60,691 bases of DNA, from the NCBI GenBank assembly GCA_020629935.1, contig JAHDCJ010000003.1, forward strand, positions 43,473 through 104,163, given 5' to 3'. Below, piece by piece: positions 25,270 to 35,152 of this stretch (its first letter is position 1; each line of letters starts with the position of its first letter). The position numbers and the translations under genes were made by a program. The notes under the pieces are model-generated. The model was not told the origin of the DNA. It was given only the letters and a program-made list of their open reading frames with translations, and did no database searches. The DNA comes from Saprospiraceae bacterium. GTDB lineage: Bacteria > Bacteroidota > Bacteroidia > Chitinophagales > Saprospiraceae.

Positions 25270-25821
25270 TTATTGATATTCATAAAAGTGTTCTTCCATA
25301 ATTCCTGGGGCTTTTTGTATCACACGGGAAACTAAGCGACCTTTCTCATCATATTGATACATCTCTGCGCGATCTTGTCCTTTTTCACTTGTTCCTTCTT
25401 TTCCGATACAACATCCATTTTCATCAAAAGAAAAACGATACTCATAAATATAAGATTCTGGATATTCTTCTACCTCTTTTATTAATTTTCCTGTTTTATC
25501 ATAATGAAAAATAGAAGTCGATACCCAACCATCTAAATCTTCATTTCGCTTTTCTTCTAGTTGTCCTTCGCTGTTATAACGATACAAGGATTTGTTCAAC
25601 GAACCATCTGACCCCACAAATTTTTCTTCTATCATTCGATGTTGGTCGTCATAGATTAGTTTATGAGCACACGAATAGCCAAACTTATCGTTTATTTCTT
25701 CTAAGATTAAATGCCCTTCTTCATTATAATGGAACAAACACGTGGCATCTGCACCATAGGTAGATTTTAAAAATCCAGTTTGTGGTTTATGTGTTTGAAA
25801 AAGTTTTAAAAAATGAACCAT
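25270..25821 (-). CDS. Short YD/RHS-like repeat protein
   Basis: A protein of about 183 residues from the ATG at 25821 (a TTG two codons upstream is also possible). It consists of about seven imperfect repeats of roughly 20 residues with the pattern YDxxGRLIxE, for example IYDDQHRMIEEKFVGSDGSL, RYNSEGQLEEKRNEDLDGW and YQYDEKGRLVSRV. These resemble the YD repeats of RHS/teneurin shells, but this protein is far too short to form a closed toxin shell. No toxin, PAAR or secretion domain is attached and no signal peptide is seen. It lies directly before the FkbM methyltransferase gene. Function unknown. Confidence 0.7.
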   Translation of the reverse strand: MVHFLKLFQTHKPQTGFLKSTYGADATCLFHYNEEGHLILEEINDKFGYSCAHKLIYDDQHRMIEEKFVGSDGSLNKSLYRYNSEGQLEEKRNEDLDGWVSTSIFHYDKTGKLIKEVEEYPESYIYEYRFSFDENGCCIGKEGTSEKGQDRAEMYQYDEKGRLVSRVIQKAPGIMEEHFYEYQ

Positions 25822-25909
25822 CACCAAAGGTTTTATTTATAAAAAAAGAATAACCGTTGGGGGTGAATTGGGTTATTTATATAAAAGTAAAAAATACCAT
25901 TTACAATTT

Positions 25910-26353
25910 TTACTTAATCGTAATTCGTTTTACTTCTTTGTACATATAATTGAAATCGGGCGCAGATCCTTCATCAATTCCTCCTTCGAAAACGACAATT
26001 TCTGTATCTGCTGCCATTGCATAAAATACGGTTTCCAAGTCTCCCATCCATATTTTTACTGCGGTCTTTGCTTCCTCAGGTACATCGCTATTTGAGTAAC
26101 TTGCTTTATCCAATTTTTCGGCTTGTCCACTAACCTTCCCTAGTTCAATGGTTTGATTATTTACCATAATAGAAACTTTAGTTCCTAATGTCCCGTCTTC
26201 TAAGTTTCCTACAGATTCTAGTTTCCAATCTAGTTTTTCGAGGACCGTTTTTTCTACTTTTGTTTTTTTATCTGTTTCTTCTTCAGAAGTGCTTGTATTT
26301 TGACAAGAAGAAAAAGCAAATCCTATTAAAATTATCATGAAGTAAATACGCAT
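25910..26353 (-). CDS. Small lipoprotein of unknown function
   Basis: A 147-residue protein with a signal peptide ending in a lipobox (LIGFAFSSC, Cys17), followed by a Ser/Thr/Glu-rich linker and one compact domain. Segments such as WKLESVGNLEDGTLGTKVSI and FNYMYKEVKRITIK suggest a mixed alpha/beta fold. I recognise no family. It lies between the YD-repeat gene and mnmG, all leftward, 44 bases after mnmG, so it could be read through from mnmG. It is probably anchored in the inner or outer membrane. Confidence 0.65.
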   Translation of the reverse strand: MRIYFMIILIGFAFSSCQNTSTSEEETDKKTKVEKTVLEKLDWKLESVGNLEDGTLGTKVSIMVNNQTIELGKVSGQAEKLDKASYSNSDVPEEAKTAVKIWMGDLETVFYAMAADTEIVVFEGGIDEGSAPDFNYMYKEVKRITIK

Positions 26354-26397
26354 ATTCCTTATTTTTTATGTGAAAAAGAAAAAGATTAAGCCTTCAT

Positions 26398-28263
26398 CTA
26401 GCGCCCCATATAAACTAATAACACAGAAATATCTGAAGGAGAAACGCCACTAATTCGACTTGCTTGTCCAATCGTCATGGGGCGAACTTCTGCCAATTTT
26501 TCTCTTGCTTCAGAAGACAATGAATTTATTTTCAAATAATCAATCGTATCATGAAGACGCACATCTTCCAATCTATTCTTTTTTTCTACCCACTCTTTTT
26601 CTTTTACAAGATAGCCTTCATACTTTAAATTAACTTCTGCTAATTCAAGTATTTCCTCATCATATTGATCCAATTCTTGCTTAACATCTGGTAGTAGATT
26701 CATCAAGTCATTCAAGGCAATATGTGGGCGAATCAATACTTTTTGCAATTTGATTTTTTGTTTCAATTTCGCAGAACCTTTTCCTTCTAAATAAGCATTT
26801 ACATGATCGGGTTCAACACTTATTTTTTTGAAAAAAGAACGAATCTTAGACAATGCTTCTTCTTTTTCTTTTACACGTTCCATTCTAGGTTTTGCGGCTT
26901 CCATTCCAAGGCTTTCCGCAAATTTAGTCAATCGAAGATCTGCATTATCTTGTCGTAATAAAATTCGATGTTCTGCACGAGAAGTAAACATTCGGTAAGG
27001 TTCTTCTGTTCCTTTATTGATCAAATCATCAATCAATACTCCAATGTATGCATCTGATCTTTTTAGAATAAATGGATCTTTTTCGTTGATATTTTGATGT
27101 GCATTTATTCCAGCCATAAGACCTTGACATGCGGCTTCCTCATATCCCGTTGTTCCATTGATTTGTCCCGCAAAAAACAGGTTTTTAACTAACCTTGTTT
27201 CAAGTGTTAGTTTAAGTTGTGTGGGCGGAAAGTAATCGTATTCGATTGCATAACCAGGTCGAAACATTTTTGCTTTTTCAAACCCCACAATTTTTCGCAT
27301 GGCTTTAAGTTGTACATCTTCAGGTAATGAAGAAGAAAAGCCATTGACATAAATTTCGCAGGTATCCCAACCTTCAGGTTCTACAAAAAGTTGGTGTCGA
27401 TCACGATCTGCAAACCGATCAATTTTATCTTCAATTGATGGACAATATCTAGGGCCTTGTCCGCGAATTCTCCCATTAAACATGGGCGAACGATCAAAGC
27501 CCGTTTTTAAAATATCGTGTACTTCTTTGCTTGTATAAGCAATATGACAAGGCATTTGCTTGTCAGTAATTTTTGTTTGAGTATATGAAAAACGGCGAGG
27601 TTTTACATCTCCTGCTTGTTCGTCCATGGCATCCCAGTTCAGGGTTCGGCCATCTACGCGTGGAGGTGTTCCTGTTTTCATTCTACCTGCCTCGAAACCA
27701 AGTTCTACCAATTGTTCAGTGATTCCGACGGATGCTTTTTCTCCAGAACGGCCACCACCAAACGTTTTTTCTCCAATATGAATTAATCCATTCAAGAAGG
27801 TTCCGCTTGTTAAGATCACGGATTTTGCAGGAATTTCGATTCCCATTCCTGTACGGACACCACAAACTCTTCCATCTTTCACTATAATTCCAGTGACCAT
27901 TTCTTGCCAAAAGTCTACATTGGAATTTTCTTCCAAAAGTTTTCGCCATTTTTGGGCAAACATCATCCGGTCATTTTGAGCACGTGGACTCCACATTGCA
28001 GGACCTTTGGATAAATTCAACATTCTAAATTGAAGCATGGAATGATCGGTAACAATACCAGAATTTCCACAAAGCGCATCAATTTCTCTTACAATTTGTC
28101 CTTTTGCCACGCCGCCCATTGCAGGGTTACAAGACATTTGGGCAATTGTTTGCATGTTCATTGTTGCTAAAAGCACTTTAGAACCTAAGTTAGCGGCGGC
28201 TGTAGCCGCTTCACATCCAGCGTGACCCGCTCCCACTATTATTACATCATATTCGTCAAACAT
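26398..28263 (-). CDS. mnmG: tRNA uridine-5-carboxymethylaminomethyl modification enzyme MnmG (GidA)
   Basis: MnmG is the FAD- and NADH-dependent subunit that, with MnmE, adds the carboxymethylaminomethyl group to the wobble uridine of several tRNAs. I use the ATG at 28263, giving 621 residues and the family's usual N-terminus (MFDEYDVIIVGAGHAGCEAA, the FAD dinucleotide fold). Other hallmarks are MSCNPAMGGVAKGQIVREID with the conserved Cys, GTPPRVDGRT, CPSIEDKI, and ATGYEEA-type pattern GTTGYEEAACQGLMAGINA. The C-terminal helical domain ends in the usual ISGVSPSDISVLLVYM. Length and motifs are complete. MnmE is not in the window. Confidence 0.97.
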   Translation of the reverse strand: MFDEYDVIIVGAGHAGCEAATAAANLGSKVLLATMNMQTIAQMSCNPAMGGVAKGQIVREIDALCGNSGIVTDHSMLQFRMLNLSKGPAMWSPRAQNDRMMFAQKWRKLLEENSNVDFWQEMVTGIIVKDGRVCGVRTGMGIEIPAKSVILTSGTFLNGLIHIGEKTFGGGRSGEKASVGITEQLVELGFEAGRMKTGTPPRVDGRTLNWDAMDEQAGDVKPRRFSYTQTKITDKQMPCHIAYTSKEVHDILKTGFDRSPMFNGRIRGQGPRYCPSIEDKIDRFADRDRHQLFVEPEGWDTCEIYVNGFSSSLPEDVQLKAMRKIVGFEKAKMFRPGYAIEYDYFPPTQLKLTLETRLVKNLFFAGQINGTTGYEEAACQGLMAGINAHQNINEKDPFILKRSDAYIGVLIDDLINKGTEEPYRMFTSRAEHRILLRQDNADLRLTKFAESLGMEAAKPRMERVKEKEEALSKIRSFFKKISVEPDHVNAYLEGKGSAKLKQKIKLQKVLIRPHIALNDLMNLLPDVKQELDQYDEEILELAEVNLKYEGYLVKEKEWVEKKNRLEDVRLHDTIDYLKINSLSSEAREKLAEVRPMTIGQASRISGVSPSDISVLLVYMGR

Positions 28264-28411
28264 GTTATTTTGTTTAAACAACTTCATCATTAAGGCTGCA
28301 AAAATACAAATATTTTATGGAGCTTTTTCAAAAAATGAATTTCTTAATGGAAAAGCCACTTTTACCATAACCCCATTTTTTGAAGAAAAGTGCATTTTTC
28401 CTTTTTTGCAT

Positions 28412-28440
28412 AAAAAAAGCAGGCCGTAATTGACCTGCTT
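28412..28440 (-). terminator. Rho-independent terminator of the membrane protein gene at 28512
   Basis: On the minus strand AAGCAGG, a 9-base loop and CCTGCTT are followed by a run of T. It lies 72 bases after the stop at 28512 and about 150 bases before the mnmG start. The mnmG transcript therefore has its own promoter in 28264-28411. Confidence 0.85.
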
Positions 28441-28511
28441 CTCCTTCATCTGTTCCGGGGTGTGGACAGCGAAGATTATGTTGTATTTTCATTTAATTAG
28501 TCCCTAAAAGA

Positions 28512-29843
28512 TCAATCTTCCCCTATCCAAAACGGAATAATTGCATGAACTGTTGTCTTTTCTTCTTCTTTTTCTTTTTCCGTTCGTTCCTTTTCAATTC
28601 TAAGGATATGTTTTCCTTTGGAAAGGTGATCAATAGGTAAATAACTAATGATGCCTTTTTCGTTTTTATTTTCGTGTGTATACCATAAAAAATCGGGGTT
28701 TGAGACAGGAATTGAATCTAAAAAAAGTTGATAATATTGGCTTAATTGATCCTTGGTATGTGTTTTATAGTTTATGTTTCTCTTTTTTCTATCCGCTTCA
28801 TCTGTTTTTGAAAAGCTACCATATAATTGATCCAAGGTAGTTTTTTGTCGGCCATAATAAGGAATAAACAACACCAATTGATCACTTGTAATTTGTGTGG
28901 ATTGAATGATAGGATAACCAATGTATTGATTGGGTTTATTTTGATCTAAATAATGTTTTGCATTTAAAATACTTTCCGATTTGTTTCCCTTATTTAATGC
29001 GCTTTCTAGTGAATGATTATCTTGAATACCTTTAAAAGCAAAGATGGCAACTGCCACAAAAATAAAATACGTTAAAAACACCATTTGCATTTTCTTAAAC
29101 TCTACATTGGTATTGAACGTATACTGGATATAAATGGCTGGTTTATAAAAAAACAAATAGAGCACTTTCATGATTCCTTTATGTAAAGGATAGTGTACCT
29201 TTTTGACCCAAGATTTATCCCTAATTTTTTTGATGTTTAATATTCCAATCAAAATCGTTGGTACAAAAACTAAAGAGATAATAGCCAAAGGGATGTATCT
29301 ACTCGCTTCTAAAAATGTGTCTGGAAAAAGGCTAACTAAAAGTACTGTACAAAGAATGATGACACATAATAAAAAAGAAATACTTATAAATATTCCAGCA
29401 ATAGAGCAAGAAAAGGCAAAGATCACGCTACAAATTTTGTCTAGTTGGAGCGTGAAGTTTTTTATATCTGGAAATTCATTGAGGAGTTGATCATTAAAAT
29501 GATCAGAATTTCTCAATTTTTCTCGATTAATCCCATTGGGGAAAACGGAGATTAAACCAATCATTCCTACCCACAGTGTACGCAGCATGAAATGAATAAC
29601 GAAATTTAAAAAGAGTGAAACCATGGCAAGTTGCATATAAATTTCAATTAATGAAATAGTGCTTACAATGGAGTAATTTCCATTGAGATACCAATAGTTT
29701 GATGCATTTGTAATATAATAAATCAAAGAAAATGTAGTAAAAATAGCAAAACCAGAAATTACTAATTCTGGTTGGAAACTTTCTAAAGCAATCGTTTTTA
29801 TCCAATGCTCTTCACTGCTTTTCGTTTTATTTTCCTCCGTCAT
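28512..29843 (-). CDS. Polytopic membrane protein of unknown function
   Basis: A 443-residue membrane protein. After a charged cytoplasmic tail (MTEENKTKSSEEHWIKTIAL) there are about five hydrophobic helices in the first 290 residues, for example LVISGFAIFTTFSLIYYI, GIFISISFLLCVIILCTVLL and IPLAIISLVFVPTILIGIL. The C-terminal 150 residues are soluble, probably periplasmic, and end in a charged Lys/Glu stretch followed by a short beta-like tail. I recognise no known family. It is transcribed alone, divergent from the tandem membrane genes at 29963, and ends at its own terminator. Confidence 0.65.
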   Translation of the reverse strand: MTEENKTKSSEEHWIKTIALESFQPELVISGFAIFTTFSLIYYITNASNYWYLNGNYSIVSTISLIEIYMQLAMVSLFLNFVIHFMLRTLWVGMIGLISVFPNGINREKLRNSDHFNDQLLNEFPDIKNFTLQLDKICSVIFAFSCSIAGIFISISFLLCVIILCTVLLVSLFPDTFLEASRYIPLAIISLVFVPTILIGILNIKKIRDKSWVKKVHYPLHKGIMKVLYLFFYKPAIYIQYTFNTNVEFKKMQMVFLTYFIFVAVAIFAFKGIQDNHSLESALNKGNKSESILNAKHYLDQNKPNQYIGYPIIQSTQITSDQLVLFIPYYGRQKTTLDQLYGSFSKTDEADRKKRNINYKTHTKDQLSQYYQLFLDSIPVSNPDFLWYTHENKNEKGIISYLPIDHLSKGKHILRIEKERTEKEKEEEKTTVHAIIPFWIGED

Positions 29844-29962
29844 TCTTGTTTATAATTAAAGCCTAAATTTACATAAAAATAGAGAATAGTTTTTCTTCAA
29901 CAGATAGAAGTTCGTTTCATTTTTAAATTCCTAATGAAAAGAAGTAAATTCGCCATTAGTTA

Positions 29963-32281
29963 ATGCGTGAAAAATCAACATATCATCCACTGATTCCTGT
30001 TTCTATTCTTGTAGGATTGTCTATGTTTTTCCTATTTATTTTTTGGGGAAAAGTAGTAATTGCTCCCAATGATTATTTATTTAATGATAAGGGAGATGGA
30101 TTAAAGAATTATTTCACTTTAGTGCATTATGTAAAATACGATACGGGTCATCATTTTTCTGGGATGTTATATCCTTATGGTGAGCATATCATTTATACAG
30201 ATAATCAACCGGCGATAGCTTGGATTTTAAAGGGTATTCACCAGTTTTTATACGATATAGAAAATGAAATTCCTGGGATTATTCATATCCTTCTTTTTCT
30301 GGGTTTAGTACTTTGTGCATTATACACCTATCTTTTATTGATCCGATTTAAAGTTTCTTATGCATTTGCGGTATTTGGCGCATTACTTATTACTTTTCTT
30401 TCCCCTCAAATTGCTCGATTTTCGGGGCATTATAGTTTAGGTTATGCTTGTTTTTTCCCGATGCTTTGGTATTATTTGATCCAATATATGCGTTCCACGT
30501 GGAGGTGGAGTCGGATGATCGGGATTATTTTTCTACTTACGTTTTTTGGCTTTATCCATTTGTATTATTTGCTTATTGGAATTAGTTTTTTGCTTTCTTT
30601 TGCCTTCGTTCATTTCCTTGCCAACAGGGAAAAGTTGCGATCAAATTTGCTTGCTTATACCCAATTGTTTGCTATGGCTATCTTGCCATTTTTGATTATC
30701 CGTTTATTTTTATTTTATACAGATCCTATATTAGATCGGCCTACGGCTCCATATGGTTTTTTATCATACCATGCTTTTTTAGGCAGCATTTTTATTCCTG
30801 GACATGGCCCACTCCGATCATTCTGGGAAATGATCTTTTATAAATTAACGTATCAATTTGAAGCACAAGTTTATTTGGGATTAATTCCGAGTCTAACTTT
30901 AGTTTTTCTTTTTGTTCGACAAATAAAAAAATCATTTACTCAAAGACTTTCATTTTTTGACATTCCAAGTTCAGATTCTTTATTGACCTATTCCTTTTGG
31001 GCGGGCATTTTGGTATTATTATTTTCTATGGCTCTACCCTTTCGTTGGGGACTCGCATTTTTATTAGATTGGATTCCATTACTTAAGCAGTTTAGATCGG
31101 TGGGTCGATTTGCTTGGGTTTTTTATTATATATTATCGGTATATTCTGTTTGCTTTCTCTATTTACAATTTCAAAAAATGAAATTAAAGTCGTACAAAAA
31201 AACGGCATTAGGAATAGCTACAGTCGCACTCTTTGTTTGGTTTGCGGAAGTTTGGGTTTATCATAAAATGAATCCTAATAAATATTTAGTTAATAATACG
31301 ATTTTCAATGAAGATAGCTCTTTTGACTTCCCAGATTACTTTAAGTTAGATGCACGTAAGTTTCAGGCCATTTTACCTTTATCGATGCCATTAATTGGTT
31401 CGGAGAAAAACTTTCTAGAAGGAGGAAGAGAAGCATTTCCAGACGCCATTAAATTAATTTCGAAAACGGGTTTGCCAATGATTGGCGCCAATTTATCGAG
31501 AACTTCTATTTCTCAAACATTGAATACCTTGCAAATTTTGAGTAGTCCTTATTTGTCAAAGCGCATTCTTGAAGATTTTGGAGAAGATAAACGTCCCATT
31601 TTAATCTTGTGGAGTGGTGAAGATTTGGGGAGAGAAGAGCGATTATTATTAAAGAAAGCTTCTTTTTTAGTGGAAGGAAATGGAGTAAAACTCTATGAAC
31701 TTTCCTTAGATGCTTTTTCAACTCAACTCGGTTGGCTTAAAAAATATTTTGATAAGGATATAGGGAAATTTGTGAATCGTGAAGGATATTATACCAAAGA
31801 CAGTACGACTTTTTTTGTTCATAAAAATTATCCAGAAACTTCTGTTTCAAAACCAATTCCTGGTTGGCATGATGAGGCTGGACTTTATACCCAAGATTCG
31901 ATTGTTTTATACGATGGTCTTTGGGGCGGAACCATTGAAAAATCAGACATAGAGGCTTCTGTTTGGGTAAGAGCAAATCCCGATCATTTTAATTATCCGA
32001 CGCTTTATTTTTACCATTATAACCCTGAAGGTAAATTGGTAAAAAAGAAAGTTTCCGCAGCTGGTCAAATGGTAGAAACGGATGGAGAATGGATGCGTGT
32101 AAATGCGACAAACATTGTTCGTTTTGGCGATCGGGTTTCTCTAGTTTTAATGGGTGACCAAATCGAGTTTGATCATTTTCTTATTCGACCAAAGAATAGA
32201 GATATTTTTTATGGGTTAAAGAAGGATGGAAGTTTTATTTTTAATAACTATTTTGTGCCTTCAAAGATTAACCCTTTATGA
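29963..32281 (+). CDS. Large polytopic membrane protein, possible GT-C glycosyltransferase (copy 1)
   Basis: A 772-residue protein with about eleven hydrophobic helices in the first 440 residues and a 330-residue soluble C-terminal part. The first external loop holds NDKGDGLKNYFTLVHYVKYD and later YPYGEHIIYTDNQPA. Acidic residues in the first loop after TM1 are the hallmark of GT-C fold glycosyltransferases and YfhO-like proteins, hence the tentative call. A QFRSVGRFAWVF motif sits before a late helix. The next gene is a full-length paralogue that overlaps its stop by four bases (ATGA), so translation is probably coupled. No glycan cluster is nearby and no substrate can be inferred. Confidence 0.7.
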   Translation: MREKSTYHPLIPVSILVGLSMFFLFIFWGKVVIAPNDYLFNDKGDGLKNYFTLVHYVKYDTGHHFSGMLYPYGEHIIYTDNQPAIAWILKGIHQFLYDIENEIPGIIHILLFLGLVLCALYTYLLLIRFKVSYAFAVFGALLITFLSPQIARFSGHYSLGYACFFPMLWYYLIQYMRSTWRWSRMIGIIFLLTFFGFIHLYYLLIGISFLLSFAFVHFLANREKLRSNLLAYTQLFAMAILPFLIIRLFLFYTDPILDRPTAPYGFLSYHAFLGSIFIPGHGPLRSFWEMIFYKLTYQFEAQVYLGLIPSLTLVFLFVRQIKKSFTQRLSFFDIPSSDSLLTYSFWAGILVLLFSMALPFRWGLAFLLDWIPLLKQFRSVGRFAWVFYYILSVYSVCFLYLQFQKMKLKSYKKTALGIATVALFVWFAEVWVYHKMNPNKYLVNNTIFNEDSSFDFPDYFKLDARKFQAILPLSMPLIGSEKNFLEGGREAFPDAIKLISKTGLPMIGANLSRTSISQTLNTLQILSSPYLSKRILEDFGEDKRPILILWSGEDLGREERLLLKKASFLVEGNGVKLYELSLDAFSTQLGWLKKYFDKDIGKFVNREGYYTKDSTTFFVHKNYPETSVSKPIPGWHDEAGLYTQDSIVLYDGLWGGTIEKSDIEASVWVRANPDHFNYPTLYFYHYNPEGKLVKKKVSAAGQMVETDGEWMRVNATNIVRFGDRVSLVLMGDQIEFDHFLIRPKNRDIFYGLKKDGSFIFNNYFVPSKINPL

Positions 32282-34590
32282 ATTTTGTAAAAAAGACATG
32301 GCCCATTTTCATCCTTTTAGGCATTACCTATTTGATTGTATATTGGGGTTTTGGAAAGTTGTTTACCCAACCCAATGAACATATTTTTGTACAAGTTGCT
32401 GATGGAATAAAAAATTATTCGGCAGCAGCATATTATATGAAATACGATGGAGGTTGGATGACTTCTGGCACGCATTATCCATATGGCGAATATGCATTAT
32501 ATACCGATGGTTTTTATCTATTTGCTTGGCTGGGAAATAAGCTAAATGCCGTTTTTCCAACGGTTGACTATGGCGTGGGGATGATCAATTTCAGCATATT
32601 ATTTTCTATTGGATTTTGTTCGTTATTTTTGTTTTTGATCTTAAAGAAATATCGATTACCCAATTGGTATGCTATCCTTGTGGCACTAATTATTTGTTTT
32701 CTTTCCCCACAATTACAACGATTTTCTGCGCATTATAGTTTGTCTTTTGCTTTTTATATTCCCATGCTTTGGTATTTTATTATTCGCCTAGAAGAAAGTA
32801 AACGCCAATGGGTTTGGGCATTAGCGATGGTCGTTGGTATTTCCATACTTACTTTTTTGCATCCTTATTATTTGCCTTTAGGCGCATTCTTTTTGCTTGC
32901 TTATGGAGGCGTATATTTTTTGCAACATATCCGTTCCTTAAAAAATCATTGGAAAACATTGGCTTGGATTTTTGGTGTGGGTTTAGGTGTAGTGATTCTT
33001 ATTCAAGGCATCGTTTCGTTTACTGATCCTTTTGGTGACCGCCATACCTCTCCTTTTGGAATGTTTGTTTACACCGCATCTTTTGAAAGCATTTTCCTTC
33101 CACAATTTGGACCTGTTTACGATTTTTGGAATTATTTCACCATTGTTCGGCCTTCAAGCCATGAAGGAATGGCCTATGTAGGTGTTTTAGGATTTTTGAT
33201 TTTAATTTATACCGTAATAAGAATACTAATTCGCCTTTGGAAGCGTGATTTTAAGCGGGTTTTTCTGTTTACACGATCTAAACAAATAAACGGTTTATTA
33301 TGGGGAAGTTTGATTTTATTGGTACTCGCCTTTGCTTTACCTTTTCTATATTTTGAATTTATTTTAGACCTTGTTCCTCCTTTTAAGCAATTCCGTTCTT
33401 TGGGTCGATTTGCTTGGGTTTTCTTTTATGTATTTACGGTTTATTCGGCCTATTATCTCTTTTTGGTTTATCGTTCTATGTCCATCAAAGGAAATCGTGC
33501 GATTGGGTTATCATTAGTATTGACTGTTTTATTTCTGTGGGGCGTTGAGTCTTATATTAATTTCTATAATATCAGCGGTCGATTAGTAAAAACAGCAACC
33601 AAGAATACCTTATTTAAAGAATCGAATAAGGATTATTCTCAATTTTTAGCTAAGGCAGGATATGAAGCTAAAGATTTTCAAGCTTTATTGGCTTTTCCTT
33701 ATTTTAATAATGGCTCTGAAAAATTTTACATTTATCGTTCGGAAGAAGCCGTTTATGAAGCATTAAAATGTACCTACGATACAGGGATTCCTATTATTTC
33801 TTTATTATCTCCAAGAACCTCTTTGCCACATACTTACAATTTGGTTCAACTAATGAGTGACCCTTTAATAAAAAAAGAAATTTTACCCGATTTAAATGAG
33901 TTGCCTCTATTAACTATAGTGACGAATGAAAAGCTCAAACCCGATGAAAATCGAGTGTTGGAGCAATCAGAGCTTATATTTAAAAACAAATTTTTGAAAT
34001 TATATAAAACGCCGATTTCTGCGTTTCAAGATTCAATTGCTGTGGTACAAGATTGGTATAGCCAACAAAAAGAGCAACTGATTCAATATCCTGATTTTGC
34101 TACTTCTGATTCAAGCAATTTGGTTCGTTTATTGACTTTTGATGACAAAGAAAGTACGGTTTCTTTTATGGGTTCTGGTGCTTATGAGAAAAATACGGAA
34201 GATGAAAAATTAGTCATTTTTGATGAAACACTTTCTTTAGATACCATTACCATGATGGAGGCTTCCATTTGGATTTATAGCGATCATGAATCTCCTTCTT
34301 TTCCTTCTTTTTATTATGAACAATATGGTAAGGATGGCACAAAATACATTCATAAAAATTTCAATCCTAAATTTTATACAGATGTGTATAAAAACTGGGT
34401 AAAAGCTACTTTTCAGTTTAGATATGATCCAACTAATCGATTATATTTCTTCTTTGAACACGAAAATAATAGGGAACATCATTATATTTTCGACAATTTC
34501 TTATTGCGACCATTAGATGTCGATGTGATTCAGAAGAACCCAAATGGTGCTACGATTTTGTATAATAATTTTGAAATTCCTATTCAGTAA
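32278..34590 (+). CDS. Large polytopic membrane protein, possible GT-C glycosyltransferase (copy 2)
   Basis: A 770-residue paralogue of the preceding gene product, collinear over its whole length. Matching blocks include ADGIKNYSAAAYYMKYDGGW against GDGLKNYFTLVHYVKYDTG, YPYGEYALYTDG against YPYGEHIIYTDN, and KQFRSLGRFAWVFFY against KQFRSVGRFAWVFYY. The first loop has one acidic residue (ADG) where copy 1 has two (KGDG), so the copies may differ in activity. The C-terminal soluble domain is predicted beta-rich and external. Start and upstream stop overlap as ATGA. It converges on the lipoprotein gene at 34607. Tandem duplication with retained coupling suggests the two products work as a pair or on related substrates. 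Confidence 0.7.
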   Translation: MNFVKKTWPIFILLGITYLIVYWGFGKLFTQPNEHIFVQVADGIKNYSAAAYYMKYDGGWMTSGTHYPYGEYALYTDGFYLFAWLGNKLNAVFPTVDYGVGMINFSILFSIGFCSLFLFLILKKYRLPNWYAILVALIICFLSPQLQRFSAHYSLSFAFYIPMLWYFIIRLEESKRQWVWALAMVVGISILTFLHPYYLPLGAFFLLAYGGVYFLQHIRSLKNHWKTLAWIFGVGLGVVILIQGIVSFTDPFGDRHTSPFGMFVYTASFESIFLPQFGPVYDFWNYFTIVRPSSHEGMAYVGVLGFLILIYTVIRILIRLWKRDFKRVFLFTRSKQINGLLWGSLILLVLAFALPFLYFEFILDLVPPFKQFRSLGRFAWVFFYVFTVYSAYYLFLVYRSMSIKGNRAIGLSLVLTVLFLWGVESYINFYNISGRLVKTATKNTLFKESNKDYSQFLAKAGYEAKDFQALLAFPYFNNGSEKFYIYRSEEAVYEALKCTYDTGIPIISLLSPRTSLPHTYNLVQLMSDPLIKKEILPDLNELPLLTIVTNEKLKPDENRVLEQSELIFKNKFLKLYKTPISAFQDSIAVVQDWYSQQKEQLIQYPDFATSDSSNLVRLLTFDDKESTVSFMGSGAYEKNTEDEKLVIFDETLSLDTITMMEASIWIYSDHESPSFPSFYYEQYGKDGTKYIHKNFNPKFYTDVYKNWVKATFQFRYDPTNRLYFFFEHENNREHHYIFDNFLLRPLDVDVIQKNPNGATILYNNFEIPIQ

Positions 34591-34606
34591 AAGAGATAGA
34601 AACTAT

Positions 34607-35152
34607 TTAATCTTCAGGTATATCAAATACGAATAAATCTTTAAACTGCTTGGTATAAAACGCTTCAATCTTTTTCATTTCCTCTGGATATCCATTGGCA
34701 TCATGAAAAGCAAAAAGTAAATATTGCTGTGTTTTAGCGATCCATAAACCCGATTCTGAGCCACCTAGTTTGGTTAAGGTATCCGCAATTTCTTTCGATT
34801 TTAGTTGGGCAATGACAATTCCTAATTCCTTGGTTGATTCTGCATTGGGAATATAAATTTCAGTATAAACCTTCACCAAATCATCTTGTTTTAATGTAGG
34901 AAATAAACCACTGAACAATCCTTTGTATGCGAAATTGAGATCAATATATCCTGGATTTCCTGAAAACCCTTGAGCCTTTCCTCGTTCATCGAGTGGTCGA
35001 AAAATCATTTGGCTTGATTTTCCAATGCTTTCAATGGAGAAGCTATCGGGAAAAGTAATTTTTTTTACGGCTTTTTGATTTTGGGGATTGCAAGAAAATG
35101 TAAATAAAATAAAGCCAATTAATAAGGGAAAAAACAAACGTTGATTATTCAT
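34607..35152 (-). CDS. Lipoprotein of unknown function
   Basis: A 181-residue predicted lipoprotein. The signal peptide ends in ILFTFSC (Cys21), followed by NPQNQKAVKKITFPDSFSIE. The mature part appears to be a single alpha/beta domain with GKSSQMIFRPLDERGKAQGF and a late helix KIEAFYTKQFKDLFVFDIPE. The phrase-like pattern SGLWIAKTQQYLLFAFHDANG may be a core strand pair. I recognise no family. It is transcribed alone, convergent with the tandem membrane genes, and divergent from the DUF4175 gene across a 324-base region. Confidence 0.62.
   Translation of the reverse strand: MNNQRLFFPLLIGFILFTFSCNPQNQKAVKKITFPDSFSIESIGKSSQMIFRPLDERGKAQGFSGNPGYIDLNFAYKGLFSGLFPTLKQDDLVKVYTEIYIPNAESTKELGIVIAQLKSKEIADTLTKLGGSESGLWIAKTQQYLLFAFHDANGYPEEMKKIEAFYTKQFKDLFVFDIPED

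Noticed and set aside
25270-25821. Possible RHS toxin gene
   Set aside because: Only a few YD-like repeats, no signal, no core domain and no toxin tip; called as a short repeat protein instead.
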